Assembly: GCA_016756725.1 (NCBI GenBank)
Contig: JAESII010000005.1
Coordinates: 1-64,000, forward strand
Reading direction: 5' to 3'
From: Synergistaceae bacterium
Lineage (GTDB): Bacteria; Synergistota; Synergistia; Synergistales; Aminithiophilaceae
Length of the DNA: 64,000 nucleotides
Positions within the stretch are counted from its first letter, which is position 1. Each line of letters starts with the position of its first letter. The notes under the pieces are model-generated. The model was given only the letters and a program-made list of their open reading frames with translations. It did no database searches and had not been told where the DNA came from. The position numbers and the translations under genes were made by a program. This document shows positions 1 to 7,872 of this stretch, in pieces.

Positions 1-188
1 TCGACGAGCTGAAGCGGGTTCTTCGGGTCGGCATGGGCCCCTGTCAGGGCCGCGGCTGCCGGGACATCATCCTCAAGGAGATCTCCCGCGCCAAGGGAGT
101 CCCCTACGAGGAGGTCCCCCCGGGGACCTTCCGGCCCCCCGCAAAGCCCGTCAAGATCGGTCTTGTCGCCGCCGCTGCCGAAAAGTAG
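1..188 (+). CDS. Partial: C-terminal BFD-like [2Fe-2S] segment of an FAD oxidoreductase
   Basis: Only the last 61 or so codons are present, read from base 3 to the TAG at 186-188; the 5' part lies outside the window. The segment carries GMGPCQGRGC, a spaced cysteine motif typical of BFD-like [2Fe-2S] domains at the end of opine, sarcosine or D-hydroxyproline dehydrogenase-type flavoproteins. The next gene, 80 bp downstream, is a proline racemase/hydroxyproline epimerase. That supports a role in oxidising a D-amino or imino acid such as cis-4-hydroxy-D-proline or D-proline, but the substrate is inferred from context. The fragment is too short to tell which subunit it belongs to. Confidence 0.7.
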   Translation, partial: DELKRVLRVGMGPCQGRGCRDIILKEISRAKGVPYEEVPPGTFRPPAKPVKIGLVAAAAEK

Positions 189-268
189 AACGACCCTGTT
201 CCCGTCTTACCCGGAAGCCCTGGCCTCCGGGTAAGACTTTCTCGTCAGAAGGGAGAAGGAGGCAGATC

Positions 269-1276
269 ATGGAGATCACCGGACTGGTAGCCGTTGTCGA
301 TACCCACACGGGAGGTGAGCCGACGCGGCTCATCATCGGAGGAGCGCCCCTGCTGAAGGGGGAGACGATGGGGGAGAAGTGGCTCGATCTCAAGGAGAAC
401 CACGACGATTTCCGCGTCCTCGCCATGTGTGAGCCCCGCGGGCACGGCGACATGTTCGGCGCTCTCCTGACACCTCCCTGCCGGAAGGAGGCCCATTTCG
501 GCGTCATCTTCATGGACTCCGGCGGCAGCCTTTCCATGTGCGGCCACGGCTCGATCGGCCTGGCCCGGACGGCCGTCGAGCTGGGCTGGATCGCCAAGGT
601 CGAACCCTACACGGAGGTCGTCTTCGACACCGTCGCCGGGCTGGTCCACATGAAGGTGGAGGTCTCAGGCGGCCAGGTCGGCGAAGTCGAGCTGGGCAAC
701 GTTCCGGCCTTCGTCTATGAGCGGGACGTCGAGGTCTTCGTCCCCTCCCTGGGACGGAAGATTCATCTGGACATCTCCTTCGGCGGCAACTTCTTCGCCA
801 TCGTCCCCGCCGGCCAGCTCGACCTCACCCTCGGTTCCGACGAGGTGCCCTTCCTGACCCGGCTGGGGCTTGAGATCCGCCAGGTCGTCAACGAGACCGT
901 GGCGGTTCGCCATCCCCTGGAGCCGGCCATCGACACGGTGGAGCTGACCGAATTCAGCCTCGAGCGTCCCGGCCTGCCGACGCGGAACATCGTCGTCTTC
1001 GGCCAGGGCTCGGTGGACCGATCGCCCTGCGGGACGGGAACCTGCGCCAAAATGGCCCTCCTCGCCGCCAAGGGCAAGCTCGCTCCCGGCGAGACCTTCC
1101 TCCACGAAGGGGTCACGGGGAGCCTCTTCAAGGGCTCCGTCTCGGTGGGGCCCAAGGTGGGTGACTTCGAGACGGTCCTGCCCCTGGTGCGGGGACGGTC
1201 CTGGGTGACGGGCTTCAACTTCCTCGTCCGCCAGCCTCAAGACGACGTGGGTCCCGGATTCCTCCTCAAGCGCTGA
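269..1276 (+). CDS. Proline racemase / 4-hydroxyproline 2-epimerase family
   Basis: The 335-aa protein is full length for the proline racemase family (about 310-350 aa). Both catalytic cysteines of the two-base, cofactor-free mechanism are present: C91 in SMCGHG and C254 in RSPCGTGTC. A Thr or Ser at the first site would have indicated a trans-3-hydroxyproline dehydratase instead, so racemase or epimerase activity is expected. DTHTGGEPTR near residue 11 is also a family hallmark. AGGAGG lies 8 bp before the ATG. With the BFD-type oxidoreductase just upstream it probably forms a D-proline or hydroxyproline catabolic unit. Proline versus hydroxyproline specificity cannot be decided by eye. Confidence 0.88.
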   Translation: MEITGLVAVVDTHTGGEPTRLIIGGAPLLKGETMGEKWLDLKENHDDFRVLAMCEPRGHGDMFGALLTPPCRKEAHFGVIFMDSGGSLSMCGHGSIGLARTAVELGWIAKVEPYTEVVFDTVAGLVHMKVEVSGGQVGEVELGNVPAFVYERDVEVFVPSLGRKIHLDISFGGNFFAIVPAGQLDLTLGSDEVPFLTRLGLEIRQVVNETVAVRHPLEPAIDTVELTEFSLERPGLPTRNIVVFGQGSVDRSPCGTGTCAKMALLAAKGKLAPGETFLHEGVTGSLFKGSVSVGPKVGDFETVLPLVRGRSWVTGFNFLVRQPQDDVGPGFLLKR

Positions 1277-1293
1277 ACAGGCCTGACGCCCTG

Positions 1294-1320
1294 GCGGGAC
1301 CGAGAGGTCCCGCTTTTTTT
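1294..1320 (+). terminator. Rho-independent terminator after the proline racemase gene
   Basis: A perfect 8-bp stem GCGGGACC/GGTCCCGC with a GAGA tetraloop is followed at once by seven T residues. It sits 17 bp after the racemase stop codon. Confidence 0.93.
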
Positions 1321-1458
1321 CGTCCTGCCGCCATGGCTTATACTTGTAATCGCAAAGAGTGGTTACCCCTATCCGTAATGTCCTGATCGGGCCCCGATCG
1401 TTGCTGCGGGAGATCAGGATGACGAAAAGAAGGACGCCCTTTCTCAAGGAGGTAGTTA

Positions 1459-3216
1459 ATGGAAAAGAGAAAAAAGGAAGATCCGAGAACAGCCCGCCCC
1501 CGCCCCCCCTTTGACGATCCCCGCCGGTCCGCGATGGAGATGCTCCGCTGGGCCCGCCCCCTGCTGACGGACGACGAGGTCCGACAGTCGGAAGGCCTGG
1601 CTCGAGCCTTTCTGGACGGAGCCGGTCCCCCTCTCCAGGAGGAGCTGAACCGCCTCCGCCGCCAGACGGATGATGTCATCCTCGACGAGGTCCCCTACTG
1701 GGAGGGGTGGTACCTCTCCTGCCGCGAGCCCCTGCCCGTTCACGTCAATCCCTTCTACCTCCTCGACGAAGCCGCTCTGCCCGCCGAAGAGGACCGGTGC
1801 CGCCTGGCGGCCCGGCTCGCCCTGGCGGCCGCTTCCTTCTGCCTCGACATCGACCGGGGCCAGGTCGAGCCGGACCGGTTCCGGGAAGAAACGCTCTGCA
1901 TGGTGCCCTACGGCAAGCTCTTCCGCTGCTCCCGGGGCGCCTTTCCCGTCCGGGACCGCCAGATCCTGGGAGAAGCCTCCTCCCTTGAAGGGCGGAGTGC
2001 CGTCGTCTTCGCCGGCGGCCGCCCCTTCCTGCTGGAGCTGATCTCGCCCGACGGCGCCCTGCGCGACCTGGACGAGACGGCGGCACACCTGCGGTCTCTC
2101 GTGGCCGGAGGAACGGCCGAAGCTCTCCCGCTGGGCCTCATGACCTGCCTTGACCGGGAGAGAGCCGCCGCCTTCCGAAAAGAGTTCACCGCCGCCTCTT
2201 CGGAGAACGTCGCCGCCCTGAAGGCCATCGAGGGGGCCCTTTTCGCGCTCCGCCTCGACGGTCCCTGCGGGCCCTCCCTGGACGAGAGGGCCCGTCATTT
2301 CCTCTTCGACGAGGGGCAAAACGGCTGGTACGAGAAATCCTTCCAGATCATCGTCACCGCCGACGGAGCGGCGGGACTCAACTTCGAGCACTCCCTCCGT
2401 GACGGGACCTACCTGGGCCGGCTCGTGAAGGAGCTGCTCGCCCGTTCATCCCGTCCCGGAGGAGAGGGCCGTCTTCCCCTGGGTCCCAGACCGATCCCCT
2501 ATGTCCTCGATGACGGCCTGAAAGGAGAGCTCGCCAGGGCGGAGTGGGCCTGCCGCGACCTTTCGGCCCGGCGTCGTCAGAGGCTCTACCGCTTCGATAC
2601 CTTCGGCCGGGAGCGGGTGAAGGCGGGATGCCTCAGTCCCGACGCCTTTGTCCAGATCGCCTTTCTCGTCGCCCAGAGGGCCCTCTGGAGAGAGTGGCGG
2701 AGCGTCTACGAGTCGGTGCAGATGCGCCGCTTCCGCCTGGGCCGGACCGAGGGAACGCGCCCCCTGACGGACGAGGCGGCCGCCTTCGTCAGGGCCTTCC
2801 GCGGCGGCGGGGGGCGGGAGGAGTTGGTGGGCCTCCTTCTGGCCTCAGGCGAGGCCCACCGGAGGCGCATCGATCAGTGTCTCGACGGGCGCGGCGTCGA
2901 GGGGCACCTGGGGCTGCTGAAGCGGATCTGGGAGCTCCGGGGCGAGGCCCTGGGGCTGGACCGGCCGACCCTCTTCGACAGCCCGGCCTGGCTCAAGCTG
3001 ACGTCCAACTTCTTCTCCTCCAGCACGACGGCCGGCGTGGGGCTCACCCTGGCCGGGTACGGTCCCGTCCAGATCGGGGGGCTGGGGCTGCGCTACCTCT
3101 CGCGGCCCGATCATTTCCTCTTCCACGTCTCCTCCTGGGCCGAAGAGGACAAAGGGGAGGGCTTCGTCGAAGCCCTCGACGAAGCCCTCCCTGTCCTGGG
3201 GTCTCTCCTGAAATGA
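1459..3216 (+). CDS. Choline/carnitine O-acyltransferase family protein
   Basis: The 585-aa protein has the hallmarks of the choline/carnitine acyltransferase family. The catalytic histidine is H311 in NFEHSLRDG (family pattern EHS/A-x2-DG). GQNGWYEKSFQ precedes it, matching the N-x-W-x-DKS region. FRCSRGAFPVRD near residues 155-168 matches the plasticity loop, and SSSTTAGVG plus GYGPVQIGGLGLRY near the C-terminus match the carnitine/CoA-site motifs. It would transfer acyl groups between CoA and a hydroxylated amine. There is no signal peptide, so it is cytosolic. AAGGAGG precedes the ATG. The family is well known in eukaryotes and sparse in bacteria, so the acceptor is unknown. Confidence 0.85.
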   Translation: MEKRKKEDPRTARPRPPFDDPRRSAMEMLRWARPLLTDDEVRQSEGLARAFLDGAGPPLQEELNRLRRQTDDVILDEVPYWEGWYLSCREPLPVHVNPFYLLDEAALPAEEDRCRLAARLALAAASFCLDIDRGQVEPDRFREETLCMVPYGKLFRCSRGAFPVRDRQILGEASSLEGRSAVVFAGGRPFLLELISPDGALRDLDETAAHLRSLVAGGTAEALPLGLMTCLDRERAAAFRKEFTAASSENVAALKAIEGALFALRLDGPCGPSLDERARHFLFDEGQNGWYEKSFQIIVTADGAAGLNFEHSLRDGTYLGRLVKELLARSSRPGGEGRLPLGPRPIPYVLDDGLKGELARAEWACRDLSARRRQRLYRFDTFGRERVKAGCLSPDAFVQIAFLVAQRALWREWRSVYESVQMRRFRLGRTEGTRPLTDEAAAFVRAFRGGGGREELVGLLLASGEAHRRRIDQCLDGRGVEGHLGLLKRIWELRGEALGLDRPTLFDSPAWLKLTSNFFSSSTTAGVGLTLAGYGPVQIGGLGLRYLSRPDHFLFHVSSWAEEDKGEGFVEALDEALPVLGSLLK

Positions 3217-3226
3217 GGTCCTTCAG

Positions 3227-4777
3227 CTAGAAGTGGTGGAGGTCCAGTTCATTCTCCTTCTTTCGGCCCTTTCCCGGCACGCCCAGGGAGAGGGCCATTT
3301 TCGCCTCCGTCCAACGGGCCAGCCTGACGAAGGGCAGACCCAGTAGGAGATAGATCGCGGCCACGACGAGGCCCGTCCCGAAGTAGTCGTAATAGGTCGT
3401 CGCCAGCTGGCCGTAGGCTTTCGTCAGATCGACGAGGGTGATGACGGAGACGAGGGACGAGTCCTTGAGGAGGGAGATGAAGTCGTTCGTCACCGGCGGA
3501 AGGACGAGGCGCACCGCCTGAGGGACGACGACGTGGTGCAGGGCCTGGTTCCGGGTCATCCCCAGGCCCAGGGCGGCCTCCATCTGTCCCTTCGGGACCG
3601 AGAGCAGCCCGGCGCGGTAGATTTCGGCCTCGTAGGCGGCGTAGTTCAGGCCCAGGCCGAGGGCTCCGGCCGTGAAGGGGTCGAGGCGGATGCCCACGTT
3701 GGGCAGCCCGTAGAAGATGAAGAAAAGCTGAATCAGCACCGGCGTTCCCCGGATCGTCTCGACGTAGAGCATGGAGAGCGTCGACAGCGGTTTGGGGCCG
3801 AAGACGCGAAGCAGGGCCAGCACCAGACCGAGGACGATGGCCAGGACCATGGAGGCCAGGGAGACCTTCATCGTCGTCAGGGCGGCCCGTCCCAGGGTAG
3901 GCAGGAAGGAGAGGTAGCGGTTGAGCCGGTCCTTCCAGGTGAGTTCGGGCTGAAGGTCGGCGACCCAGCGGGTGTACATGACCGGCTCCGTCCGGGCCGG
4001 CCCGTAGTCCTCCAGGGCCCGGGCCGTGAGGGGGTTCCAGAGATTCCACCGCTCCAGGATGGTTCGGAGCTCGCCGCTGTCGCGCAATTCCAGCAGGGCC
4101 CCGTTGACGGCCCGGAGGAGTTCCTCCTCGCCCTTGCGGACGGCGATGCCGTATTCGATGCGGCCGATTTCGGGGCCGACGAACTTGACCTCCCTCATGG
4201 GGCCACCGTAGTAGAGGGCGATGGGGGCGTCAAAGAGGGTCGCCTCGAGGCGGCCGTTGACGAGGTCGCTGTAGGCGTTCACCTCGTCCTCGTAGGTGCG
4301 GATCTCGACGCCGCCCACCGATTCGAGGACGAACTGGGAGTAGGACTGCTTCAGCGTCCCCACGATCCGTCCCCGGCAGTCTTCGAGGTCGTTGATGTCG
4401 AAGTTGTCCCGCCGGACGCCGAGCTGAAGGTAGGTGACGTAGTAGGGCATGGAGAAATCGACGACGTCGCGGTGCTCCGGCGTGATCTCCAGGCCGTCGA
4501 TGGAAATGTCGTAGAGATGCCGTTCCAGGCCGGGGATGAGGTTGTCCCACCCGTTCTGGACGAAGCGTGGCTCGAGACCCATCTTCTCGGCCAGGGCCTC
4601 GACGATCTCGACCTCGTAGCCGATGAGGCTGTCCAGGTCCCGGGGGTCCTGGAACATGTAGGGGGCGCCCCCCTCGGTGTCTCCTCCCCAGGCGAGGATG
4701 CCGGACTCGGCCGTCATGGCCGAACTCGGCAGGGCCAAAAGGAGGAGGAGGGTCAGCGCCGTCGCCAGGCGCCTCAC
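3227..4777 (-). CDS. Polar amino acid ABC transporter, fused substrate-binding protein and permease
   Basis: The 516-aa protein begins at GTG with a signal peptide (about residues 1-22, Leu-rich core, then SSAMTAES). A bacterial extracellular solute-binding protein family 3 domain follows to about residue 245. From about residue 290 comes an HisM/GlnP-type permease with the EAA loop EAALGLGMTRNQALHHVVVP and about four to five membrane segments. The SBP would be tethered outside the cytoplasmic membrane and feed the permease directly. Its GTG overlaps the TGA of the upstream ATPase gene (GTGA), so the two are translationally coupled. Expected substrates are polar amino acids; the exact one is unknown. 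Confidence 0.9.
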   Translation of the reverse strand: MRRLATALTLLLLLALPSSAMTAESGILAWGGDTEGGAPYMFQDPRDLDSLIGYEVEIVEALAEKMGLEPRFVQNGWDNLIPGLERHLYDISIDGLEITPEHRDVVDFSMPYYVTYLQLGVRRDNFDINDLEDCRGRIVGTLKQSYSQFVLESVGGVEIRTYEDEVNAYSDLVNGRLEATLFDAPIALYYGGPMREVKFVGPEIGRIEYGIAVRKGEEELLRAVNGALLELRDSGELRTILERWNLWNPLTARALEDYGPARTEPVMYTRWVADLQPELTWKDRLNRYLSFLPTLGRAALTTMKVSLASMVLAIVLGLVLALLRVFGPKPLSTLSMLYVETIRGTPVLIQLFFIFYGLPNVGIRLDPFTAGALGLGLNYAAYEAEIYRAGLLSVPKGQMEAALGLGMTRNQALHHVVVPQAVRLVLPPVTNDFISLLKDSSLVSVITLVDLTKAYGQLATTYYDYFGTGLVVAAIYLLLGLPFVRLARWTEAKMALSLGVPGKGRKKENELDLHHF

Positions 4778-5559
4778 GGGAGGACCCCCACGAGGTGGCG
4801 CAGGAAATCGCGGGTCCGCTCGTTCCGCGGTGCCGTGAACATCTCGTCGCCGTCGGCGACCTCGACGATCTCGCCCCGGTCCATGAAGACGACGTAGTCC
4901 GAGGCCTCGCGGGCGAAACGCATCTCGTGAGTCACGATGACCTGGGTCATCCCCTCGTCGTCGAGGTCCTTCATGACCTGGAGCACTTCGCCGACCAGCT
5001 CGGGGTCGAGGGCCGACGTGGGTTCGTCGTAGAGCATGACCCGAGGCGACATGGCCAGGGCCCGGGCGATGGCCGCCCGCTGGGCCTGACCCCCCGAAAG
5101 GGTCACGGGATAGCGGTGGGCGTAGCCTTCGAGGCCGACCTTGCCGAGAAGTCTCAGGGCTTCATTTCGGGCCTCTTCCCGGCCGCAGCCTTTGACGACG
5201 ACAGGAGCGAGCATGACGTTTTCCAGAACCGTCTTGTGGGGGAAGAGATTGAAGCCCTGAAAGACGATGCCCACCTCCTTGCGCAGTTCGTGGGTGGCCT
5301 CCATGAAGGCCCGCCCGGGTCGTTCCTCCGGCGACGTCCGCGTGAGGGTCACGTCGCCGATGGAGACCGTCCCCGAATCGAGGATCTCCAGCCCGTTGAG
5401 GCAGCGGAGAAAGGTCGACTTCACGCAGCCCGAGGGGCCGATGATGGAGACGAGGTCTCCCTCCCGGATGTCGATGCTGACGCCGACGAGGACGTCTTCG
5501 TCGTCAAAGCTCTTGCGGAGGTCTCTGACGGTGATGAGGGCTTTGCCCCGTTCTTCCAA
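4774..5559 (-). CDS. Amino acid ABC transporter ATP-binding protein (GlnQ/ArtP type) with altered Walker A
   Basis: The reading frame stays open further upstream, but the recognisable protein starts at TTG 5559, with GGGAG 11 bp before it, giving 261 aa. The Q-loop, signature LSGGQAQRAAIARAL, Walker B VMLYDEPTSALDPE and H-loop VIVTHEM are all normal for the PAAT/HAAT amino-acid ATPases. The P-loop reads GPSGCVKST where GPSGCGKST is expected: V46 replaces the third glycine of GxxGxGK. A single G-to-T change (GGG to GTG) explains it. This could impair nucleotide binding or be a sequencing error. It is the first gene of a two-gene operon with the fused SBP-permease. Confidence 0.88.
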   Translation of the reverse strand: MEERGKALITVRDLRKSFDDEDVLVGVSIDIREGDLVSIIGPSGCVKSTFLRCLNGLEILDSGTVSIGDVTLTRTSPEERPGRAFMEATHELRKEVGIVFQGFNLFPHKTVLENVMLAPVVVKGCGREEARNEALRLLGKVGLEGYAHRYPVTLSGGQAQRAAIARALAMSPRVMLYDEPTSALDPELVGEVLQVMKDLDDEGMTQVIVTHEMRFAREASDYVVFMDRGEIVEVADGDEMFTAPRNERTRDFLRHLVGVLP

Positions 5560-5656
5560 TTCCGTCTCATCTCCCTTCGAGGATCGTGATGGGTCGTTTC
5601 TTTTGCGCCGCTCCAGTATGACAAAAAGCGTCCTCCAGTGAAAGGCTCGCTCTCGG

Positions 5657-5685
5657 TTGTGGGAACGGGAAGGGCAGGGCATAAT
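5657..5685 (+). promoter_or_regulatory. Sigma-70-type promoter for the L,D-transpeptidase gene
   Basis: TTGTGG (5657-5662) and CATAAT (5680-5685) are separated by 17 bp, about 70 bp before the GTG start codon. The region is divergent from the ABC transporter operon. Confidence 0.6.
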
Positions 5686-5756
5686 GGAAGGGCGGCATCG
5701 GCCTTCGCCGGAAGGCGTACGGGCGGTGTCCCGAAAAGACCGGGAGGAGGGATTTC

Positions 5757-6377
5757 GTGAAATACAAAGGACCGAGGGGCGGTCGCTACGTAGCCAGGCG
5801 CAGACGTTCCGTCCTGCCTCTGCTTCTTCTCGTCCTTCTCCTCGGGGGGACGGGCTATCTGGCCTATTCCCTTTTTGGCGGCCCATCCCGTCCTGGCGAG
5901 GGGGAAAAGAAGGTCTCCGCCCCGGCCGAGGCCAAGGAGGTCATCGCCTCCCTGCCTCAGGGCGTGGCCGAAGAAAGCCGTTGGGTCCGAATCGACAAGA
6001 GCGCCTATCGCCTCGACTATCTCGACGGCCGGGAGATCGTCGCCTCCTTCCCCGTCGCCTTGGGACTCGTTTCGGGCGACAAGGTGAAGCGTGGCGACTG
6101 CCGAACGCCGGAGGGGCTTTTCGAGATTGAGCAGGTCCAGGACTCGAGCTGGTGGACCCATGACTTCGGCGACGGGAAAGGGCCCGTCGAGGGCGCCTAC
6201 GGCCCCTGGTTCATCCGTCTCAAGACGGGCTGGCAGGGGATCGGCATCCACGGCACCCATGATCCGGCTTCGATCGGGACGTCCGTCACGGAAGGCTGCA
6301 TCCGCCTCCTCAACGAGAACGTCCAGTGGCTCAAGGATCACATCGAGCTGGGCATGAAGGTCCTCATCGAGCCCTGA
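5757..6377 (+). CDS. L,D-transpeptidase (YkuD family), membrane anchored
   Basis: The 206-aa protein starts at GTG after a strong GGAGGAGGG site. A basic N-terminus (RRRR at 14-17) precedes one hydrophobic segment at about 19-40, so the catalytic part faces the periplasm. The YkuD signature is complete: H165 in GIGIHGTHDP and the nucleophile C181 in TSVTEGCIRLLNEN. Such enzymes form 3-3 peptidoglycan cross-links or attach proteins to peptidoglycan stem peptides. No LysM or other binding domain is seen. It is a single-gene unit with its own promoter and terminator. Confidence 0.92.
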   Translation: MKYKGPRGGRYVARRRRSVLPLLLLVLLLGGTGYLAYSLFGGPSRPGEGEKKVSAPAEAKEVIASLPQGVAEESRWVRIDKSAYRLDYLDGREIVASFPVALGLVSGDKVKRGDCRTPEGLFEIEQVQDSSWWTHDFGDGKGPVEGAYGPWFIRLKTGWQGIGIHGTHDPASIGTSVTEGCIRLLNENVQWLKDHIELGMKVLIEP

Positions 6378-6392
6378 CGGAGCGGACTGAAG

Positions 6393-6428
6393 AAGAAGAG
6401 GCGTGCCCTGGCGGCGCGCCTCTTCTTT
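6393..6428 (+). terminator. Bidirectional terminator between L,D-transpeptidase and ppnP
   Basis: A 15-bp stem (AAGAAGAGGCGTGCC against GGCGCGCCTCTTCTT, one G-T pair) with a short loop runs into TTTGTT. The two flanking genes converge on it, and the complementary strand also ends in a CTTCTTC tract, so it may serve both. Confidence 0.85.
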
Positions 6429-6461
6429 GTTCCGTCTTCAGTTCTTTTCGCCGTCTTTTGC

Positions 6462-6782
6462 CTAGTCCTTGAAGTAGGTGCAGACGTACTCCATCATCTC
6501 CGAAACGCGGAGCTTGAAGCTGCTGTTGGCGGGGATCCCGAAGCTGTCGCCGGGGCCGAAGCTCTGCCACTGGTCCTTGCCGGGCAGGAGGACCTCCGTC
6601 TTGCCGGCGACCATCTCCATCAGCTCCCGGTCGGCCGTGCCGAACTCGTAGTCTCCGGGGAACATGACCCCCAGGGTCTTGCGCTCCCCGTCGGGCATGA
6701 AGATGGTGCGGCTCATGACCTTGCCTCCGTCGTAGATGTTGAGCTTCTTCAGGACGCTGACGCCTTCGAAACGGTCACTCAC
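6462..6782 (-). CDS. ppnP: Pyrimidine/purine nucleoside phosphorylase PpnP
   Basis: The 106-aa cupin-fold protein matches PpnP (formerly YaiE/DUF1255, about 94-105 aa). Family stretches are clear: VSDRFEGVSV at the start, GERKTLGVMFPGDYEFGTA in the middle, and IPANSSFKLRV near the end. PpnP phosphorolyses several nucleosides to free bases and ribose 1-phosphate in the cytoplasm. GTG 6782 was chosen because it follows AGGGGAG by 8 bp and begins the conserved block; a longer frame to 6815 lacks both. It is monocistronic and convergent with the L,D-transpeptidase gene. Confidence 0.93.
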   Translation of the reverse strand: MSDRFEGVSVLKKLNIYDGGKVMSRTIFMPDGERKTLGVMFPGDYEFGTADRELMEMVAGKTEVLLPGKDQWQSFGPGDSFGIPANSSFKLRVSEMMEYVCTYFKD

Positions 6783-6887
6783 GGATGATCTCTCCCCTCG
6801 CGCGGAAAGGTTCAAGTGTTGCGCTCAAGTATGGAAAAGGAAGCCTGCATGAATCATCCTAAGCGATTGTCGTTTCTTTCGCAAGGA

Positions 6888-7382
6888 TCATTCTTCGGCG
6901 ACGGGCCGTTCGAAGGAGGAGCCCATCAGCTTCTTCCAGTCCACGTCGTCAGCGAGGAGGTCCGGACAGGTCGCCTCGGGGTAGAACCAGTGCCGTCCAA
7001 GCCCCTCAAGGATCTGGTACCATTCGTGGACGTCGGGGGCGACGACCTTTCCCGTCAGGCTGATCCGGCGCAGTTCGCGGTAGATGAGGGCCTTCATCTG
7101 GTTCTCGTCGAGGCAGGAGATGGATTTCTCGTAGAACTCGACGAGGTAGAAGTAGGTCAGCCCTCCCTGCTGGTAGAGGACCTGCTGCCATTTGGGCGGC
7201 ACCTTGGAGGTCTCGGCGAGGCGGACCTTGTGACGGCTGCTCTTGCCGGCGGCCTTCCGGTTCAGGAGAAAGAGGATCGAATCGGGGTCGATGTGGCGCA
7301 GCTCCTCGTATTTTCTGATGAGCCCTTCGGCGATGGGCCGGTAGCGGTCGTTGCAGATTTCATAATCGAAAAGGTCTTCCAA
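6888..7382 (-). CDS. Putative phage-metallopeptidase-like protein with degenerate zinc motif
   Basis: The 164-aa protein starts at TTG 7382, six bases after AGGAGGG; TATAAT lies upstream at 7417-7422 on the same strand. Its layout resembles the small putative phage metallopeptidase family, where an HELxH helix is followed by an HD/HE-containing helix (here PDVHEWYQILEGLGRHW). At the expected zinc site it reads ALIYRELRRI (RELRR, residues 102-106), so both histidines are replaced and hydrolysis is unlikely. The frame stays open upstream to 7697, but that part is low-complexity and overlaps the small gene and terminator there. The assignment is tentative. It could be a binding-only relative. 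Confidence 0.55.
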   Translation of the reverse strand: MEDLFDYEICNDRYRPIAEGLIRKYEELRHIDPDSILFLLNRKAAGKSSRHKVRLAETSKVPPKWQQVLYQQGGLTYFYLVEFYEKSISCLDENQMKALIYRELRRISLTGKVVAPDVHEWYQILEGLGRHWFYPEATCPDLLADDVDWKKLMGSSFERPVAEE

Positions 7383-7460
7383 GGCGATCCCTCCTGCCAA
7401 AAGTCTCACTGCCGGCATTATAAGCGAAAAGATCCTTATCCCGGCAGAGAGGGAGACAGG

Positions 7461-7482
7461 AAAGGGGGGCCTGCGGCCCCCC
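7461..7482 (-). terminator. Terminator after the 40-aa ORF
   Basis: On the minus strand a perfect GGGGGGCC/GGCCCCCC stem with a GCA loop is followed by TTTCC. It lies 20 bp past the stop codon of the small gene at 7502-7624. Confidence 0.75.
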
Positions 7483-7501
7483 TGGATCGTTTTGCCGTCT
7501 A

Positions 7502-7624
7502 TCAGCCGAAGAAGCTGAGGCAGAGCTTGGCGATGCCGTAGGTGGCCGCCGTGATCGATCCTGCCGAAGCGACGAAGGTGCCGAGAGCCTCTGTCGTTGC
7601 CGTCTGAGCGCGATTCTGAGTCAT
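7502..7624 (-). CDS. Small hydrophobic protein of unknown function (40 aa)
   Basis: The predicted peptide runs from MTQNRAQTATTEALG to KLCLSFFG. Residues about 11-38 are rich in Ala, Gly, Thr and aromatic residues and could form one membrane segment. AAGGAGG lies 12 bp before the ATG, a plausible promoter is 75 bp upstream, and a strong terminator follows, so it has every sign of a real transcription unit despite its size. No family is recognised. Small membrane peptide, toxin-like peptide or ribosome-bound leader are all open. Confidence 0.5.
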   Translation of the reverse strand: MTQNRAQTATTEALGTFVASAGSITAATYGIAKLCLSFFG

Positions 7625-7698
7625 CTTTGGACGTATCCTCCTTAAAAAATCGGTGCTCCTTGGGGTGCCAGGGTGGCATTCTCTCTTGCTCGGCCATG

Positions 7699-7726
7699 AG
7701 AATAGCAGAATTGACGGAAATGACAA
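7699..7726 (-). promoter_or_regulatory. Promoter for the 40-aa ORF
   Basis: On the minus strand TTGTCA (7721-7726) and TATTCT (7699-7704) are 16 bp apart. The rest of 7625-8002, between the divergent 40-aa ORF and spoVS, is AT-richer than the surroundings and shows no other coding signal. Confidence 0.55.
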
Positions 7727-7843
7727 GTCATATCAGACGTTTTCATGCAATTTCGATCAATTCTCTTTTTCAGAATTTGTTCCTTCCCTCTGTCCTGTCC
7801 CTCAATCCTGGTTGGCCTGCCAGGGAGAAGGTCACGAAAGGTC

Positions 7844-7872
7844 TTTTGGAGTTGACCGAATTGTGCTATGAT
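7844..7872 (+). promoter_or_regulatory. Extended -10 promoter for spoVS
   Basis: TGC-TATGAT (7864-7872) is an extended -10 element. A weak -35, TTTTGG, sits 17 bp upstream at 7844-7849. This would give spoVS an untranslated leader of roughly 125 nt. Confidence 0.5.

Noticed and set aside
3533-4897. 454-codon plus-strand frame opposite the ABC SBP-permease
   Set aside because: It is a complement-strand artefact of a well-supported gene.
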